A DNA stretch of 64,000 nt from Paenibacillus lycopersici (GTDB lineage Bacteria > Bacillota > Bacilli > Paenibacillales > Paenibacillaceae): positions 2,793,001-2,857,000 of the forward strand of contig NZ_CP048209.1 in NCBI RefSeq assembly GCF_010119935.1, written 5' to 3'. Positions 51,521 to 60,993 of this stretch are shown here, one piece after another. The notes beneath the pieces were generated by a model that saw only the letters and a program-made list of their open reading frames with translations, made no database searches and was not told the origin of the DNA. Every line of letters begins with the position of its first letter. The first letter of the stretch is position 1. The position numbers and the translations under genes are program-made.

Positions 51521-53554
51521 ATGAAGGCTAGAGATTTAACCATACTGATTGGCATTATCGGCATCGTGCTGATGATGGTTATTCCGATTCCGACTCCGCT
51601 GCTCAGCGTTCTGCTGATGATTAACATATCCATTGCATTGATGATATTGCTCATCTCCATGAATACGCAAGACGCGCTGCAATTCTCGATATTCCCTTCG
51701 TTGTTGCTGGTCACGACGCTGTTCCGGCTGGCGCTCAATATTTCGACGACCCGGAATATTCTCTCGAAGGCGGAAGCGGGCTCCGTCGTGGAAACGTTCG
51801 GCAATTGGGTTGCCGGCGGGCAGATCGCGATCGGCTTCGTCGTCTTCCTCATTCTGGTCGTCGTGCAGTTCATCGTCATTACGAAAGGCTCCGAGCGCGT
51901 TGCCGAAGTTGCCGCACGGTTTACGCTCGACGCGATGCCGGGCAAGCAGATGAGCATCGACGCCGACTTGAACGCCGGCTTGATCAACGAACAGCAAGCG
52001 AGAGAGCGCCGGCAGAAGATCGAGCGCGAAGCCGACTTCTACGGTTCCATGGACGGTGCGAGCAAGTTCGTGAAAGGCGACGCGATCGCCTCCATCATCA
52101 TCCTGTTCATCAACCTGATCGGCGGCTTCATTATCGGCATGGCGGTGCACGGACTGTCTTTCTCGGAGTCGCTGTCGACGTTCTCCATCCTGACGATCGG
52201 CGACGGTCTGGTCAGTCAAATTCCGGCTTTGCTGATTTCGACGGCTACCGGCTTGATCGTGACGCGGGCGGCATCCGAAGGCAACATGGCGCATGACGTG
52301 ACGACGCAGCTGTTCCGCTATCCGAAGCTGCTGTACATCGTAGCCGCTACCATTACGCTGCTTGGTATCGGAACGCCGATCGGCATCTTCGCTACGCTTC
52401 CGTTCGCGGCCATTATCGCCTTCGCCGCATACCGGATGCAGCAGAACCAGACGAAGCAAATGCAAGCCGAAGAGCAGCTTGTGGAGGAGCAGGAAATCGA
52501 AGAGGTTCGAAGCCCGGAAAGCGTCATCAGCCTGCTCCAGGTGGATCCGATCGAATTCGAATTCGGTTACGGCCTTATTCCGCTCGCCGATACGCAGCAG
52601 GGCGGCGATTTGCTCGACCGGATTATCATGATCCGGCGGCAATGCGCGCTTGAGCTCGGCCTGGTCGTCCCGGTCATCCGGATAAGGGACAACATCCAGC
52701 TGAAGCCGAACGAATATATCATCAAAATCAAAGGCAATACGATCGCCAGAGGCGAGCTGCTGCTCAATCATTACTTGGCCATGAGTCCCGGTTTCGAGGA
52801 CGAGAGCATCGTCGGCATCGAAACGATCGAGCCCGCGTTCGGCCTGCCGGCGATGTGGATCGACGAATCGACGAAAGAGCGCGCCGAATTGACCGGCTAC
52901 ACCGTCGTCGACCCGCCATCCGTCGTCGCGACGCATTTGACGGAGCTGATCAAGCGCCACGCGCATGAACTGATCGGACGCCAGGAAACGAAGGCGCTGA
53001 TCGATAATGTCAGAGAGTCGTATCCTGCGCTCGTGGACGAGCTGATCCCTTCGATTCTGAACGTCGGCGATATCCAGAAAGTATTTTCCAAGCTGCTTCG
53101 CGAGAAAATTTCGATCCGCGATATGGTTACGATTTTCGAAACGCTTGCCGATCACGGCGCCTATACGAAAGATCCCGATATCTTGACGGAGTACGTGCGG
53201 CAAGGGCTGTCGAGACAAATCACGCTGCAGTTCTCGAATCAAGGGGACACGCTTCGCGTCATCACGGTCGGACCGTCCCTGGAGAAGAAAATCGCGGAAT
53301 CCGTTCAATCGTCCGATCAAGGCAGTTATTTGGCGCTCGATCCCGTCGCGACGCAGACGATCTATCAGAAGCTGAACGAACAGGTGAACAGGCAGATTCA
53401 GTCGGGGCATCAGCCGATCGTGCTGGCATCGCCGACGATTCGCATGTATCTGCGCCAAATCGTCGAACGCACGATGCAGGACGTGCCGGTTCTGTCGTAC
53501 AGCGAGCTTGAGCCCAGCATTGAAGTTCAAAGCATTGGAGTGGTGAATCTATGA
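51521..53554 (+). CDS. flhA: Flagellar export gate protein FlhA
   Basis: FlhA forms the nonameric export ring that binds chaperone-substrate complexes. The 677 residues comprise an N-terminal membrane half with about eight helices (FPSLLLVTTLFRLALNISTT at about 64; DAMPGKQMSIDADLNAGLI loop) and a cytoplasmic domain with FGYGLIPLADTQQGGDLLDR and PVLSYSELEPSIEVQSIG at the end. GGAGGAGG precedes the ATG. It overlaps flhF. Confidence 0.97.
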   Translation: MKARDLTILIGIIGIVLMMVIPIPTPLLSVLLMINISIALMILLISMNTQDALQFSIFPSLLLVTTLFRLALNISTTRNILSKAEAGSVVETFGNWVAGGQIAIGFVVFLILVVVQFIVITKGSERVAEVAARFTLDAMPGKQMSIDADLNAGLINEQQARERRQKIEREADFYGSMDGASKFVKGDAIASIIILFINLIGGFIIGMAVHGLSFSESLSTFSILTIGDGLVSQIPALLISTATGLIVTRAASEGNMAHDVTTQLFRYPKLLYIVAATITLLGIGTPIGIFATLPFAAIIAFAAYRMQQNQTKQMQAEEQLVEEQEIEEVRSPESVISLLQVDPIEFEFGYGLIPLADTQQGGDLLDRIIMIRRQCALELGLVVPVIRIRDNIQLKPNEYIIKIKGNTIARGELLLNHYLAMSPGFEDESIVGIETIEPAFGLPAMWIDESTKERAELTGYTVVDPPSVVATHLTELIKRHAHELIGRQETKALIDNVRESYPALVDELIPSILNVGDIQKVFSKLLREKISIRDMVTIFETLADHGAYTKDPDILTEYVRQGLSRQITLQFSNQGDTLRVITVGPSLEKKIAESVQSSDQGSYLALDPVATQTIYQKLNEQVNRQIQSGHQPIVLASPTIRMYLRQIVERTMQDVPVLSYSELEPSIEVQSIGVVNL

Positions 53555-54963
53555 AGGTAAAGCGCTATGTCGTCAATGCATTACCTGAGGCACTGCCCAT
53601 GATCCGCAGCGAGCTCGGCGTCGATGCCGTCATATTGAATACGAAGGAAATTCGCGTAGGCGGGTTTCTTGGCATGTTCAGGAAGAAGAAGACCGAAGTC
53701 ATCGCGGCGATAGAGTCGGGCGGGCGCGACGGCGCGAGGCCGCCCGGCCGCCCGGCGGCGCCGGCCTCGAAGCCGTCGCCGTCGCCTGAGGCGGTCGCAT
53801 CGATGGCCGCTGCGATATCGACTGCGGCTGCGGCGGCAAGCCGGGACCGTCAGGCCGGGGAAGCGCCGGCTGTTAGGCCGGCAGCGACCGCGATGCTTGC
53901 CCCGGAGCAGGAAACGTACGTCAAAGCTGCTGCGCCGGCAGCCGTCTATGCAGCGCGAACGGCAACCGCGCAGCCGACGGGCCGCGGCGACTTGCCGGGC
54001 GGGAACTTGGCATCCGGCACGGCCGCCGCTTCAGCCTCGCCTCCGGCGGCGGAAGCGGGCCGGCAGCGGATGTCGGAAGACCTGTTAATGGAAGAAATTC
54101 GCGATATGAAGCAATGGATCATGCGGATGTCCGCCCAGCAGCGCTTGAAATCCAGGCCTGCCGCCGTGCAGGAGCTGTATGACCGGCTCGAGGAGCAGGA
54201 AGTCGCAGAGCAATGGATCGATCGGATGATGGAAGCCGTCGAGGCCCGGCTCGAATCGGGTTCGGGCGGGCAACCGCCGGATGCCGTCGAACGTTCGACG
54301 GTATGGCAAATCGCGGAATCGGTATTGCTGGACTGGTTGAGAGATTTCGAGGATGGCGCGATTCACGGCGATACGAGGGTCGTTCACTTCGTCGGCCCGA
54401 CCGGCGTCGGCAAGACGACGACCATTGCGAAGCTGGCCGCCGAACAGACGTTGAAGACAGGCCGGAAGGTCGGATTCATTACTTCCGATACGTACCGGAT
54501 CGCGGCGGTCGATCAGCTGCGCACCTACGCGACCATCTTGAACGTTCCGCTCGAGGTGGTGTTCTCGCCGTCCGAAGTCGCGCGCGCATTCAAGGCGCTG
54601 GACGATCGCGAGCTGATCTTCATGGATACGGCCGGACGCAACTTCCGCAACGAATTGTACGTGTCTGAAGTCAACAGCCTGCTTCAAACCGGGACCCACT
54701 CGGAGACCTTCCTGGTGCTCAGCCTGACAGGCAAATTCAGCGATATGTCCGCGGTTGCGGACAATTTCACGAAATTCGGCGTTACGCGCGTCGTGTATAC
54801 GAAGCAGGACGAGACGAGCGCCGTCGGCTCCGTTCTGAACTTGGCGATGGCGTACGGGCTGAAGCCGGCCTTTGTCGCTTACGGCCAGACGGTACCCGAC
54901 GACATCGCAGCGTTCCGCGCTTCGGCTTACGTAGCGCAGCTGTTGGGGGATTCGCATGAATGA
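53551..54963 (+). CDS. flhF: Flagellar SRP-like GTPase FlhF
   Basis: FlhF is an SRP-type GTPase that places new flagella. The 470-residue protein has an N-terminal B domain (MKVKRYVVNALPEALPMI), a long Ala/Pro-rich segment (about residues 60-175), a helical N domain and a G domain with [42 protein letters not shown] and TKQDET. The start overlaps the flhA stop and the end overlaps flhG. Confidence 0.96.
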   Translation: MKVKRYVVNALPEALPMIRSELGVDAVILNTKEIRVGGFLGMFRKKKTEVIAAIESGGRDGARPPGRPAAPASKPSPSPEAVASMAAAISTAAAAASRDRQAGEAPAVRPAATAMLAPEQETYVKAAAPAAVYAARTATAQPTGRGDLPGGNLASGTAAASASPPAAEAGRQRMSEDLLMEEIRDMKQWIMRMSAQQRLKSRPAAVQELYDRLEEQEVAEQWIDRMMEAVEARLESGSGGQPPDAVERSTVWQIAESVLLDWLRDFEDGAIHGDTRVVHFVGPTGVGKTTTIAKLAAEQTLKTGRKVGFITSDTYRIAAVDQLRTYATILNVPLEVVFSPSEVARAFKALDDRELIFMDTAGRNFRNELYVSEVNSLLQTGTHSETFLVLSLTGKFSDMSAVADNFTKFGVTRVVYTKQDETSAVGSVLNLAMAYGLKPAFVAYGQTVPDDIAAFRASAYVAQLLGDSHE

Positions 54964-55825
54964 CCAGGCAGAAGCGCTGCGGCATATGGTTCGCAATCAA
55001 GAATTGCGAGGCGAAGGCCGAATAACGCGCATCGTGACGGTGACCAGCGGGAAGGGCGGCGTAGGCAAATCGAATTTCAGCTTGAATTTCGCGCTCGCCT
55101 TATCGCGGCTCGGCAAGAAAGTGCTCGTCTTCGACGCCGACATCAGCATGGCGAATATCGACGTGCTCATGGGCATTTCGTCGACGTACAGTCTCTATCA
55201 TCTATTGAAGCAAGAGAAGACGATTTGGGAGATTATCCAGGAAGGCCCGCAAGGGGTGCATTTTATCGCCGGCGGCTCCGGCTTCAAGGACTTGCTTGAT
55301 CTCTCGACTTCGCAGCTCGATTACTTCACGGAGCAAATCGGCCGTCTGCAAGGCCAGTACGACGTCATTATCTTCGATACCGGAGCGGGCTTATCCAAGG
55401 AAACGGTGAAATTCATCGCCGCGGCGCAGGAAACGATCGTCGTCACGACGCCAGAACCGACTTCCTTGACGGACGCTTACGCGCTGATCAAGATGGTAAC
55501 CGCGATGGAAGACGGCGTGAAGTTCAAGCTCCTCGTCAACCGTGCCGTGGACGCCAGGGAAGGGAAAGCGACGGCGGACAAAATCGCGCTCGTCGCCCGC
55601 CGGTTCCTGGAGCTCGAAATTCCGGTGCTCGGCATTATGCCGGACGATCCGAACGTCATGAAAGCCGTGAAGAAGCAGACTCCGTTTACGATTTCTTTTC
55701 CCGGTACCGGGGCTTCCAAATCTATCAACGAAATCGCCGTAAGGTTCGCCGATGCCTCCGGTTCTCCCGCATCCGCGAACAGCGGCGTCAAAGGGTTCCT
55801 GCAGCGTATGTTTAAACGATCATAA
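54956..55825 (+). CDS. flhG: Flagellar number regulator FlhG (YlxH, MinD-like)
   Basis: FlhG is a MinD-like ATPase that stimulates FlhF and limits or spaces flagella. The 289 residues have an N-terminal activator helix with QAEALRHMVRNQE, the deviant Walker A VTSGKGGVGKSNFSLNFALA, VLVFDADISMANIDVLMG and DTGAGLSKETVKFI. A C-terminal amphipathic end (VKGFLQRMFKRS) may bind the membrane. It overlaps flhF. Confidence 0.95.
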   Translation: MNDQAEALRHMVRNQELRGEGRITRIVTVTSGKGGVGKSNFSLNFALALSRLGKKVLVFDADISMANIDVLMGISSTYSLYHLLKQEKTIWEIIQEGPQGVHFIAGGSGFKDLLDLSTSQLDYFTEQIGRLQGQYDVIIFDTGAGLSKETVKFIAAAQETIVVTTPEPTSLTDAYALIKMVTAMEDGVKFKLLVNRAVDAREGKATADKIALVARRFLELEIPVLGIMPDDPNVMKAVKKQTPFTISFPGTGASKSINEIAVRFADASGSPASANSGVKGFLQRMFKRS

Positions 55826-55856
55826 CAATTCCTTTGAAGAGATAGGAGGCTGGCGT

Positions 55857-57284
55857 ATGAGCACGACATCCCGCGTGCTTGTCGTAGACGATTCCGCGTT
55901 CATGCGGCAAATCATATGCGATCTGATCGAAGCGGACTCGCATTTCACTGTCATTGCGACAGCCAACAACGGCCGCGAGGCGATTGATGCGGTACGCCTG
56001 CACAAGCCGGATATCATCACGATGGATTTGGAAATGCCCGAGATGAACGGCCTGGACGCGCTTGAGCGCATCATGCGCATTCATCCAGTGCCCATCATCA
56101 TGATGTCCAGCATCAGCGACGACGGAACGAGGGAAACGATCAAAGCGCTGCAGAGCGGCGCCTTCGATTTCATCCGGAAGCCGTCGGGCCCGCTGTCGCC
56201 GGACATTCGCCAGGTCGGCGAGCAGCTGCTGGAGAAGCTTCGGATCGCCGTTCTCACGAAACGCTATTCGCGCTTGTATGAAGCGGATCATCCTGCAGGC
56301 GAGGCGCCGGACAAGGCGAAGCCCGTCGCGACCTCGGATACGCAAAAGCCGGCAACCGATAGATCAACGGCCGGCAAGCAGCTCCCGAACGAGCGAGCCG
56401 CGGACAAGCAGCCCGCAGCAGGTAAGCAAATGCCGGACAAGCAAACGCCGGACAAGAAGGCGTTCGACAGGCTGACGGCCGATAAGCGCTCGTCGGCATC
56501 CGGCTTATTCGGGCGGAAGGCGAAAGCAGCCACGGCCGCCGCGCCGGCGGAGCAGCGCGGGAAGCCGCTTGACGAACCGTCAGCCGGACCTGCCGCGCCG
56601 TCGCGCGAAGCGGCTCAGCAGATCGAAGCGGCGAAGCTTCAGGCGGCCCCTTCCTTCGATCCGGAGCCGTCGCGCCCGCCGAAGCAGAACGCGAAACCGG
56701 CGCAGGCCTTCCAGCATCTCGTGGCCATCGGCACTTCGACCGGCGGTCCGCGGGCGCTGCATGAAGTGATCACGGCGCTGCCCGAAGACTTTCCCGCACC
56801 GGTGCTGGTCGTCCAGCACATGCCGCCTAAGTTCACGCGCTCGCTCGCGCAGCGGCTGGACACCTTCAGCAGCGTGCGCGTGACGGAAGCCGAGCATGGC
56901 GAACGCGTCTACGCCGGCGTCGTATACATCGCGCCTGGCGGCTATCATCTGGAGCTTGCCAAGGACAGCGGCGGGTACTGCATCAAGCTGTCGGACGAAG
57001 CGCCGCGGAGCGGCCATCGGCCGTCCGTCGACATGTTGTTCGAGTCTTGCGCTGCATTCCCTGAATTAAGACGGCATGCCGTCATCATGACAGGCATGGG
57101 CAACGACGGCGTGAAAGGCATGAAGAAGTTGAACGAGAGCGGCGCGGTAACGGCCATTGCAGAGTCGGAAGAGACTTGCGTCGTCTACGGCATGCCGCGT
57201 TCGGCCGTCGAGGCGGGCGCCGCGAAGACCGTGCTGCCGCTCAAAGGCATCGCGCCGGCACTGACGGCGGCCGTCAGAAAATAA
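55857..57284 (+). CDS. cheB: Chemotaxis protein-glutamate methylesterase CheB with long linker
   Basis: CheB demethylates chemoreceptors and deamidates glutamines. The 475 residues comprise a receiver domain (phosphoacceptor D57 in ITMDLEMPEMNG), a linker of roughly 140 residues and a C-terminal methylesterase domain with the catalytic triad S294 (GTSTGGP), H321 (VQHMPP) and D417 (GMGNDGV). Most CheB proteins are about 350 residues; the excess is the linker, rich in Lys, Ala, Pro, Asp and Gln with repeated D-K-Q-x-A/P-x-K units. ATG 55857 follows ATAGGAGG. Confidence 0.96.
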   Translation: MSTTSRVLVVDDSAFMRQIICDLIEADSHFTVIATANNGREAIDAVRLHKPDIITMDLEMPEMNGLDALERIMRIHPVPIIMMSSISDDGTRETIKALQSGAFDFIRKPSGPLSPDIRQVGEQLLEKLRIAVLTKRYSRLYEADHPAGEAPDKAKPVATSDTQKPATDRSTAGKQLPNERAADKQPAAGKQMPDKQTPDKKAFDRLTADKRSSASGLFGRKAKAATAAAPAEQRGKPLDEPSAGPAAPSREAAQQIEAAKLQAAPSFDPEPSRPPKQNAKPAQAFQHLVAIGTSTGGPRALHEVITALPEDFPAPVLVVQHMPPKFTRSLAQRLDTFSSVRVTEAEHGERVYAGVVYIAPGGYHLELAKDSGGYCIKLSDEAPRSGHRPSVDMLFESCAAFPELRRHAVIMTGMGNDGVKGMKKLNESGAVTAIAESEETCVVYGMPRSAVEAGAAKTVLPLKGIAPALTAAVRK

Positions 57285-57329
57285 TGGATGGATTCGGGTA
57301 TTAACCACTCGCGCAGGAGGTGCATGAAC

Positions 57330-59402
57330 ATGGATATGAACGCTTATCTTTCAATGTTTATCGACGAATCGAACGATCACTTGCAGTCGCTTAACGAGAA
57401 CTTGCTGAAGCTGGAGAGCGCCCCGGACGATATCAGCATCGTCCAAGTCATATTTCGTTCGGCGCATACGCTGAAAGGCATGTCGGCAACGATGGGCTTC
57501 GAGGATCTGGCGTCGCTCACGCATGAAATGGAGAATGTGCTGGACCTCGTACGCAATCACAAGCTCGGCATGGACCAGTTTATTTTCGATACCTTGTTCA
57601 AGGGCTTGGACGCGTTGGAATCGATGGTGCAGGACGTGACGAACGGCGGAACCGGCAAAGCCGACGTAACCGCGATCGTCACCGATCTGAAAACGATCGT
57701 GAAGGGCGATCACAAGCATCAAGGCGCCGCGCAAGCTGCTGCGCAGACCGCCGGCGGCGACGACGGCAGCTCGCTTGATCAGTTCCAAAGCTCGATCCTG
57801 CTGCAATCCATCGAAGCCGGCATGTCCGTATTCCATGTCGTCGTTACCGTACGCGAGGATTGCGTGCTCAAAGCGGCACGGGCCTATATGGTGTTCGACT
57901 TCCTCGAGCGCAACGGCGAAATCGTGAAATCGACGCCGAGCTCCCAAGAGATCGAGCAGGAGAAGTTCGACCGTTCCTTCACGGTATTCACGATCGCCAG
58001 CATTTCGGAAGACGAGCTGCGCAAGGGGATCGAGTCCGTATCCGAAATCGAGAGCGCGGCCGTTACGCAGCTGGATACAGAATCGCTGATGCAGCTCGGC
58101 GCTTCCGCCGGGAACGGCGCGCCGGCCGCAGCCGCCTCGATCGCGCAAGAAACCGTTGCCGCGGCGCAAGCCCAGACCGCGGCAGCCGCGGCTCCGGCAG
58201 CGGCGCCTCAAGCGGCCGCGGCGCAGGCGCCGGCCGCATCGGGCGGCGGCGGATCGCGCACGATCCGCGTCGATATCGAACGGCTGGACTCGCTGATGAA
58301 CCTGTTCAGCGAGCTGCTCATCGACCGCGTGCGGCTGGAGCAGCTTGCGAGCGAGGTCCGGCGCAACGATTTGACCGAGACCGTGGAGCATATGTCCCGC
58401 GTCAGCAGCGATTTGCAAAATATCGTGCTGAAGCTTCGCATGGTTCCCGTCGAGTCCGTGTTCAACCGCTTTCCGCGCATGGTTCGCGATTTGGCCAAAT
58501 CGCTCGATAAGAAAGTCGACCTTGTCATCACCGGAGCGGATACGGAGCTCGACCGCACGGTGATCGACGAGATCGGCGATCCGCTCGTTCACTTGCTTCG
58601 CAACTCCATGGACCACGGCATCGAGTCGATCGCCGATCGGATCGCGGCGGGCAAGCCGGAGACGGGGACCGTCAATCTGCGCGCTTACCATAGCGGCAAC
58701 CATGTCTTCATCGAAGTTGAAGAGGACGGCCGAGGCATCAATGGGGAGAAAGTCAAACAGACGGCGATCAAGAACGGCGTCGTCGATGCCGACTCCGCCA
58801 AGCGGCTGACCGACAGCGAGATCCATATGCTGATTTTCGCCCCGGGCTTCAGCACGGCGGACAAAATCTCGGATATTTCGGGACGCGGCGTCGGACTGGA
58901 TGTCGTGAAGACGAAGATCGAATCGCTCGGCGGTCACGTCACCGTCGAGTCCGTGCAAGGCCGAGGGACGAAGTTCTCGATCCAGCTGCCGTTGACGCTG
59001 TCGATCATTGCCGCGATGCTCGTCAAGCTGGGAAGCGAGAAGTATGCGATCCCGCTGTCGTCCATCGTCGAGACGGCCATCGTGCCAAGGGAGCAGATTC
59101 GCAAGATCCACGGCAATCGCATGATCGATTACCGCGGCTCCGTCATTCCGCTCATATCGCTCGCTCAGGTGCTGGACTGCACGTCTTTCTCCGAAGAAGA
59201 AGAGCGCGAGACGGAAATCGTCGTCATTCGCAAAGGCAATAAGATCGGGGCCGTTACGGTCGACGAGTTTCTGGGACAGAGCGAAATCGTCCTGAAGTCG
59301 CTGGGCAAATATTTGACGAACATCGAAGCGATCTCGGGCGCAACGATTCTCGGGGACGGGCAAGTCGCGTTGATCGTGGATCCGAACGCGCTGATCAAAT
59401 AA
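57330..59402 (+). CDS. cheA: Chemotaxis histidine kinase CheA
   Basis: CheA is the receptor-coupled kinase that phosphorylates CheY and CheB. The 690-residue protein has the P1 domain with the phosphorylated His46 (SAHTLKGMSATMGF), a CheY/CheB-binding P2 region, an Ala-rich linker, the P3 dimerisation helices (LDSLMNLFSELLIDRVRL), the P4 ATPase (LVHLLRNSMDHGIE; DISGRGVGLDVVKT) and the CheW-like P5. ATG 57330 has AGGAGG 9 bases upstream. The order cheB-cheA-cheW is as in B. subtilis. Confidence 0.97.
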   Translation: MDMNAYLSMFIDESNDHLQSLNENLLKLESAPDDISIVQVIFRSAHTLKGMSATMGFEDLASLTHEMENVLDLVRNHKLGMDQFIFDTLFKGLDALESMVQDVTNGGTGKADVTAIVTDLKTIVKGDHKHQGAAQAAAQTAGGDDGSSLDQFQSSILLQSIEAGMSVFHVVVTVREDCVLKAARAYMVFDFLERNGEIVKSTPSSQEIEQEKFDRSFTVFTIASISEDELRKGIESVSEIESAAVTQLDTESLMQLGASAGNGAPAAAASIAQETVAAAQAQTAAAAAPAAAPQAAAAQAPAASGGGGSRTIRVDIERLDSLMNLFSELLIDRVRLEQLASEVRRNDLTETVEHMSRVSSDLQNIVLKLRMVPVESVFNRFPRMVRDLAKSLDKKVDLVITGADTELDRTVIDEIGDPLVHLLRNSMDHGIESIADRIAAGKPETGTVNLRAYHSGNHVFIEVEEDGRGINGEKVKQTAIKNGVVDADSAKRLTDSEIHMLIFAPGFSTADKISDISGRGVGLDVVKTKIESLGGHVTVESVQGRGTKFSIQLPLTLSIIAAMLVKLGSEKYAIPLSSIVETAIVPREQIRKIHGNRMIDYRGSVIPLISLAQVLDCTSFSEEEERETEIVVIRKGNKIGAVTVDEFLGQSEIVLKSLGKYLTNIEAISGATILGDGQVALIVDPNALIK

Positions 59403-59416
59403 AGGAGGGTTTACGT

Positions 59417-59878
59417 ATGGGTGAGGAAATGAAAGTGATCGTGTTTGGTTTGGCCGATGAGGAATACGGCATCGAAGTGGATAAAGTGCGTACGATCGAG
59501 CGGATGATGCCGATCACGCGCGTGCCGAAAACCCTCTCTTTCGTCAAAGGCGTCATCAACTTGCGGGGGGTTGTCATTCCGGTCATCGATTTGCGCGGAC
59601 GATTCGGATTGCCTGAATCCGAACCGACCGACGGCTCTCGCATCATCATCGTGGCCGTGAACGATCTGGAAGTGGGCTTCATCGTCGACACTGCGAATGA
59701 CGTCATCGATATCGATTCCGACACGATCGATACGCCTCCCGAGGTCGTAGGCGGCATCAAGGCCAAATATTTGCGCGGCGTAGCAAAGATTGGCGACGAC
59801 AGACTGCTGATCATGCTTAACTTGTCCGAAGTGCTGAACAAGAGCGAGATCATCCAACTGGAACAGCAAGAGGCGTAA
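59417..59878 (+). CDS. cheW: Chemotaxis coupling protein CheW
   Basis: CheW bridges receptors and CheA. The 153-residue protein has MKVIVFGLADEEYGIEVDKV, TRVPKTLSFVKGVINLRG and VIPVIDLRGRFGL, the canonical SH3-like subdomain sequences. AAAGGAGG precedes the ATG. Normal length. Confidence 0.97.
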   Translation: MGEEMKVIVFGLADEEYGIEVDKVRTIERMMPITRVPKTLSFVKGVINLRGVVIPVIDLRGRFGLPESEPTDGSRIIIVAVNDLEVGFIVDTANDVIDIDSDTIDTPPEVVGGIKAKYLRGVAKIGDDRLLIMLNLSEVLNKSEIIQLEQQEA

Positions 59879-59883
59879 ACGAC

Positions 59884-60501
59884 GTGGATCTGCTGAACAG
59901 ATTGGAAGCGTTCAAGCTGGATGTCTTGAAGGAAGTCGGGAATATCGGCGCGGGCAACGCCGCCACCGCCTTGTCCCGCCTTCTGGACAAGCCTGTCGAC
60001 ATGAGGGTGCCGACCGTCAGCCTCGTCCCGTTCGAGCGGATCGCCGATAAAGTCGGCGGCAGCGAACAGGTCGTCATCGCGGTGTTCCTTCGCGTCGAGG
60101 GCGAAGCGCCGGGGAATATGTTTTTTATCATCCATGAGGATTCGGCGAAGAAGCTGCTGCGCGGTTTGCTCGCCTTGGACGTTCAGGACGAGGGCTATTC
60201 CGAAATGGAATTTTCCGCGCTCGGGGAGATCGGCAATATTTTGGCCGGCTCGTACTTATCGTCTTTGGCGGACTTTACGCATTTGTACCTGTCGCCGACC
60301 GTTCCCGGCATTGCCGTAGACATGGCCGGGGCCATTCTCAGCTACGGGCTCGTGCAATATGGCGAGATGGGGGATTCCGCGTTGTTGATCGATACGGCGT
60401 TTCTGGAAGGGAAGGAAGTGCTGGCGGGCCATTTCTTCCTCATCCCGGATCCGGAATCGTTTGATAAAATTTTCAGCGCCTTGGGAGTGCCTAACGAATG
60501 A
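59884..60501 (+). CDS. cheC: CheY-P phosphatase CheC
   Basis: CheC hydrolyses CheY-P and works with CheD in adaptation. The 205 residues have both phosphatase helices, LKEVGNIGAGNAATALSRLL and FSALGEIGNILAGSYLSSLA, each with the E-x-x-N pattern. The GTG start follows 5 bases after cheW. The end overlaps cheD (ATGA). Confidence 0.96.
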   Translation: MDLLNRLEAFKLDVLKEVGNIGAGNAATALSRLLDKPVDMRVPTVSLVPFERIADKVGGSEQVVIAVFLRVEGEAPGNMFFIIHEDSAKKLLRGLLALDVQDEGYSEMEFSALGEIGNILAGSYLSSLADFTHLYLSPTVPGIAVDMAGAILSYGLVQYGEMGDSALLIDTAFLEGKEVLAGHFFLIPDPESFDKIFSALGVPNE

Positions 60502-60992
60502 ACGATGAACATGTTGTGAAAGTGGGTATGGCGGACCTGAAGGTTGCGGCCGGCGGAGCCATTCTGAAAACGACCGGACTCGGTTCCTGCGTCGGATTGA
60601 CTTTATTCGACGAACGAACCAAGGTGGCCGGAATGGCGCATGTCATGCTTCCGTCTTCCGAGATCGCCAGGGAAGCTTCAATCAACATGGCGAAATACGC
60701 GGACACGTCCATTCCCCGCCTCATCGAACTGATGCGGCAGGAGGGCGCCGAACCGAGGCGGTTCGTCGCGAAAATGGCCGGGGGCGCGCAAATGTTCGCC
60801 TTCAATACGAATAACGATTCCATGCGGATCGGTCCGCGGAACGTGGAGTCCTGCAAACAAATGCTGAAACAGTTCCATATCCCGCTGCTGTCGGAAGACA
60901 CGGGGGCGAACTACGGCAGAACGATCGAATTCTGCTGCATGAGCGGCGTCTTGACGATCCGCAGCGTTCAGCAAGGAGTAAAGGAGATTTAA
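60498..60992 (+). CDS. cheD: Chemoreceptor glutamine deamidase CheD
   Basis: CheD deamidates receptor glutamines and enhances CheC. The 164-residue protein has the catalytic Cys31 in GLGSCVGLTLFDE, the catalytic His in GMAHVMLPSSE and the conserved KMAGGAQMF. It overlaps cheC by 4 bases, and the pair is co-translated. Confidence 0.96.
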   Translation: MNDEHVVKVGMADLKVAAGGAILKTTGLGSCVGLTLFDERTKVAGMAHVMLPSSEIAREASINMAKYADTSIPRLIELMRQEGAEPRRFVAKMAGGAQMFAFNTNNDSMRIGPRNVESCKQMLKQFHIPLLSEDTGANYGRTIEFCCMSGVLTIRSVQQGVKEI

Positions 60993-60993
60993 C

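Noticed and set aside
51536-53530. Very long minus-strand open frame opposite flhA (664 codons), and similar ones opposite cheA, fliK, portal and fliF
   Set aside because: They are antisense shadows in GC-rich coding DNA: rich in Arg/His/Leu, no ribosome sites, no domains, and the plus-strand genes are unmistakable.
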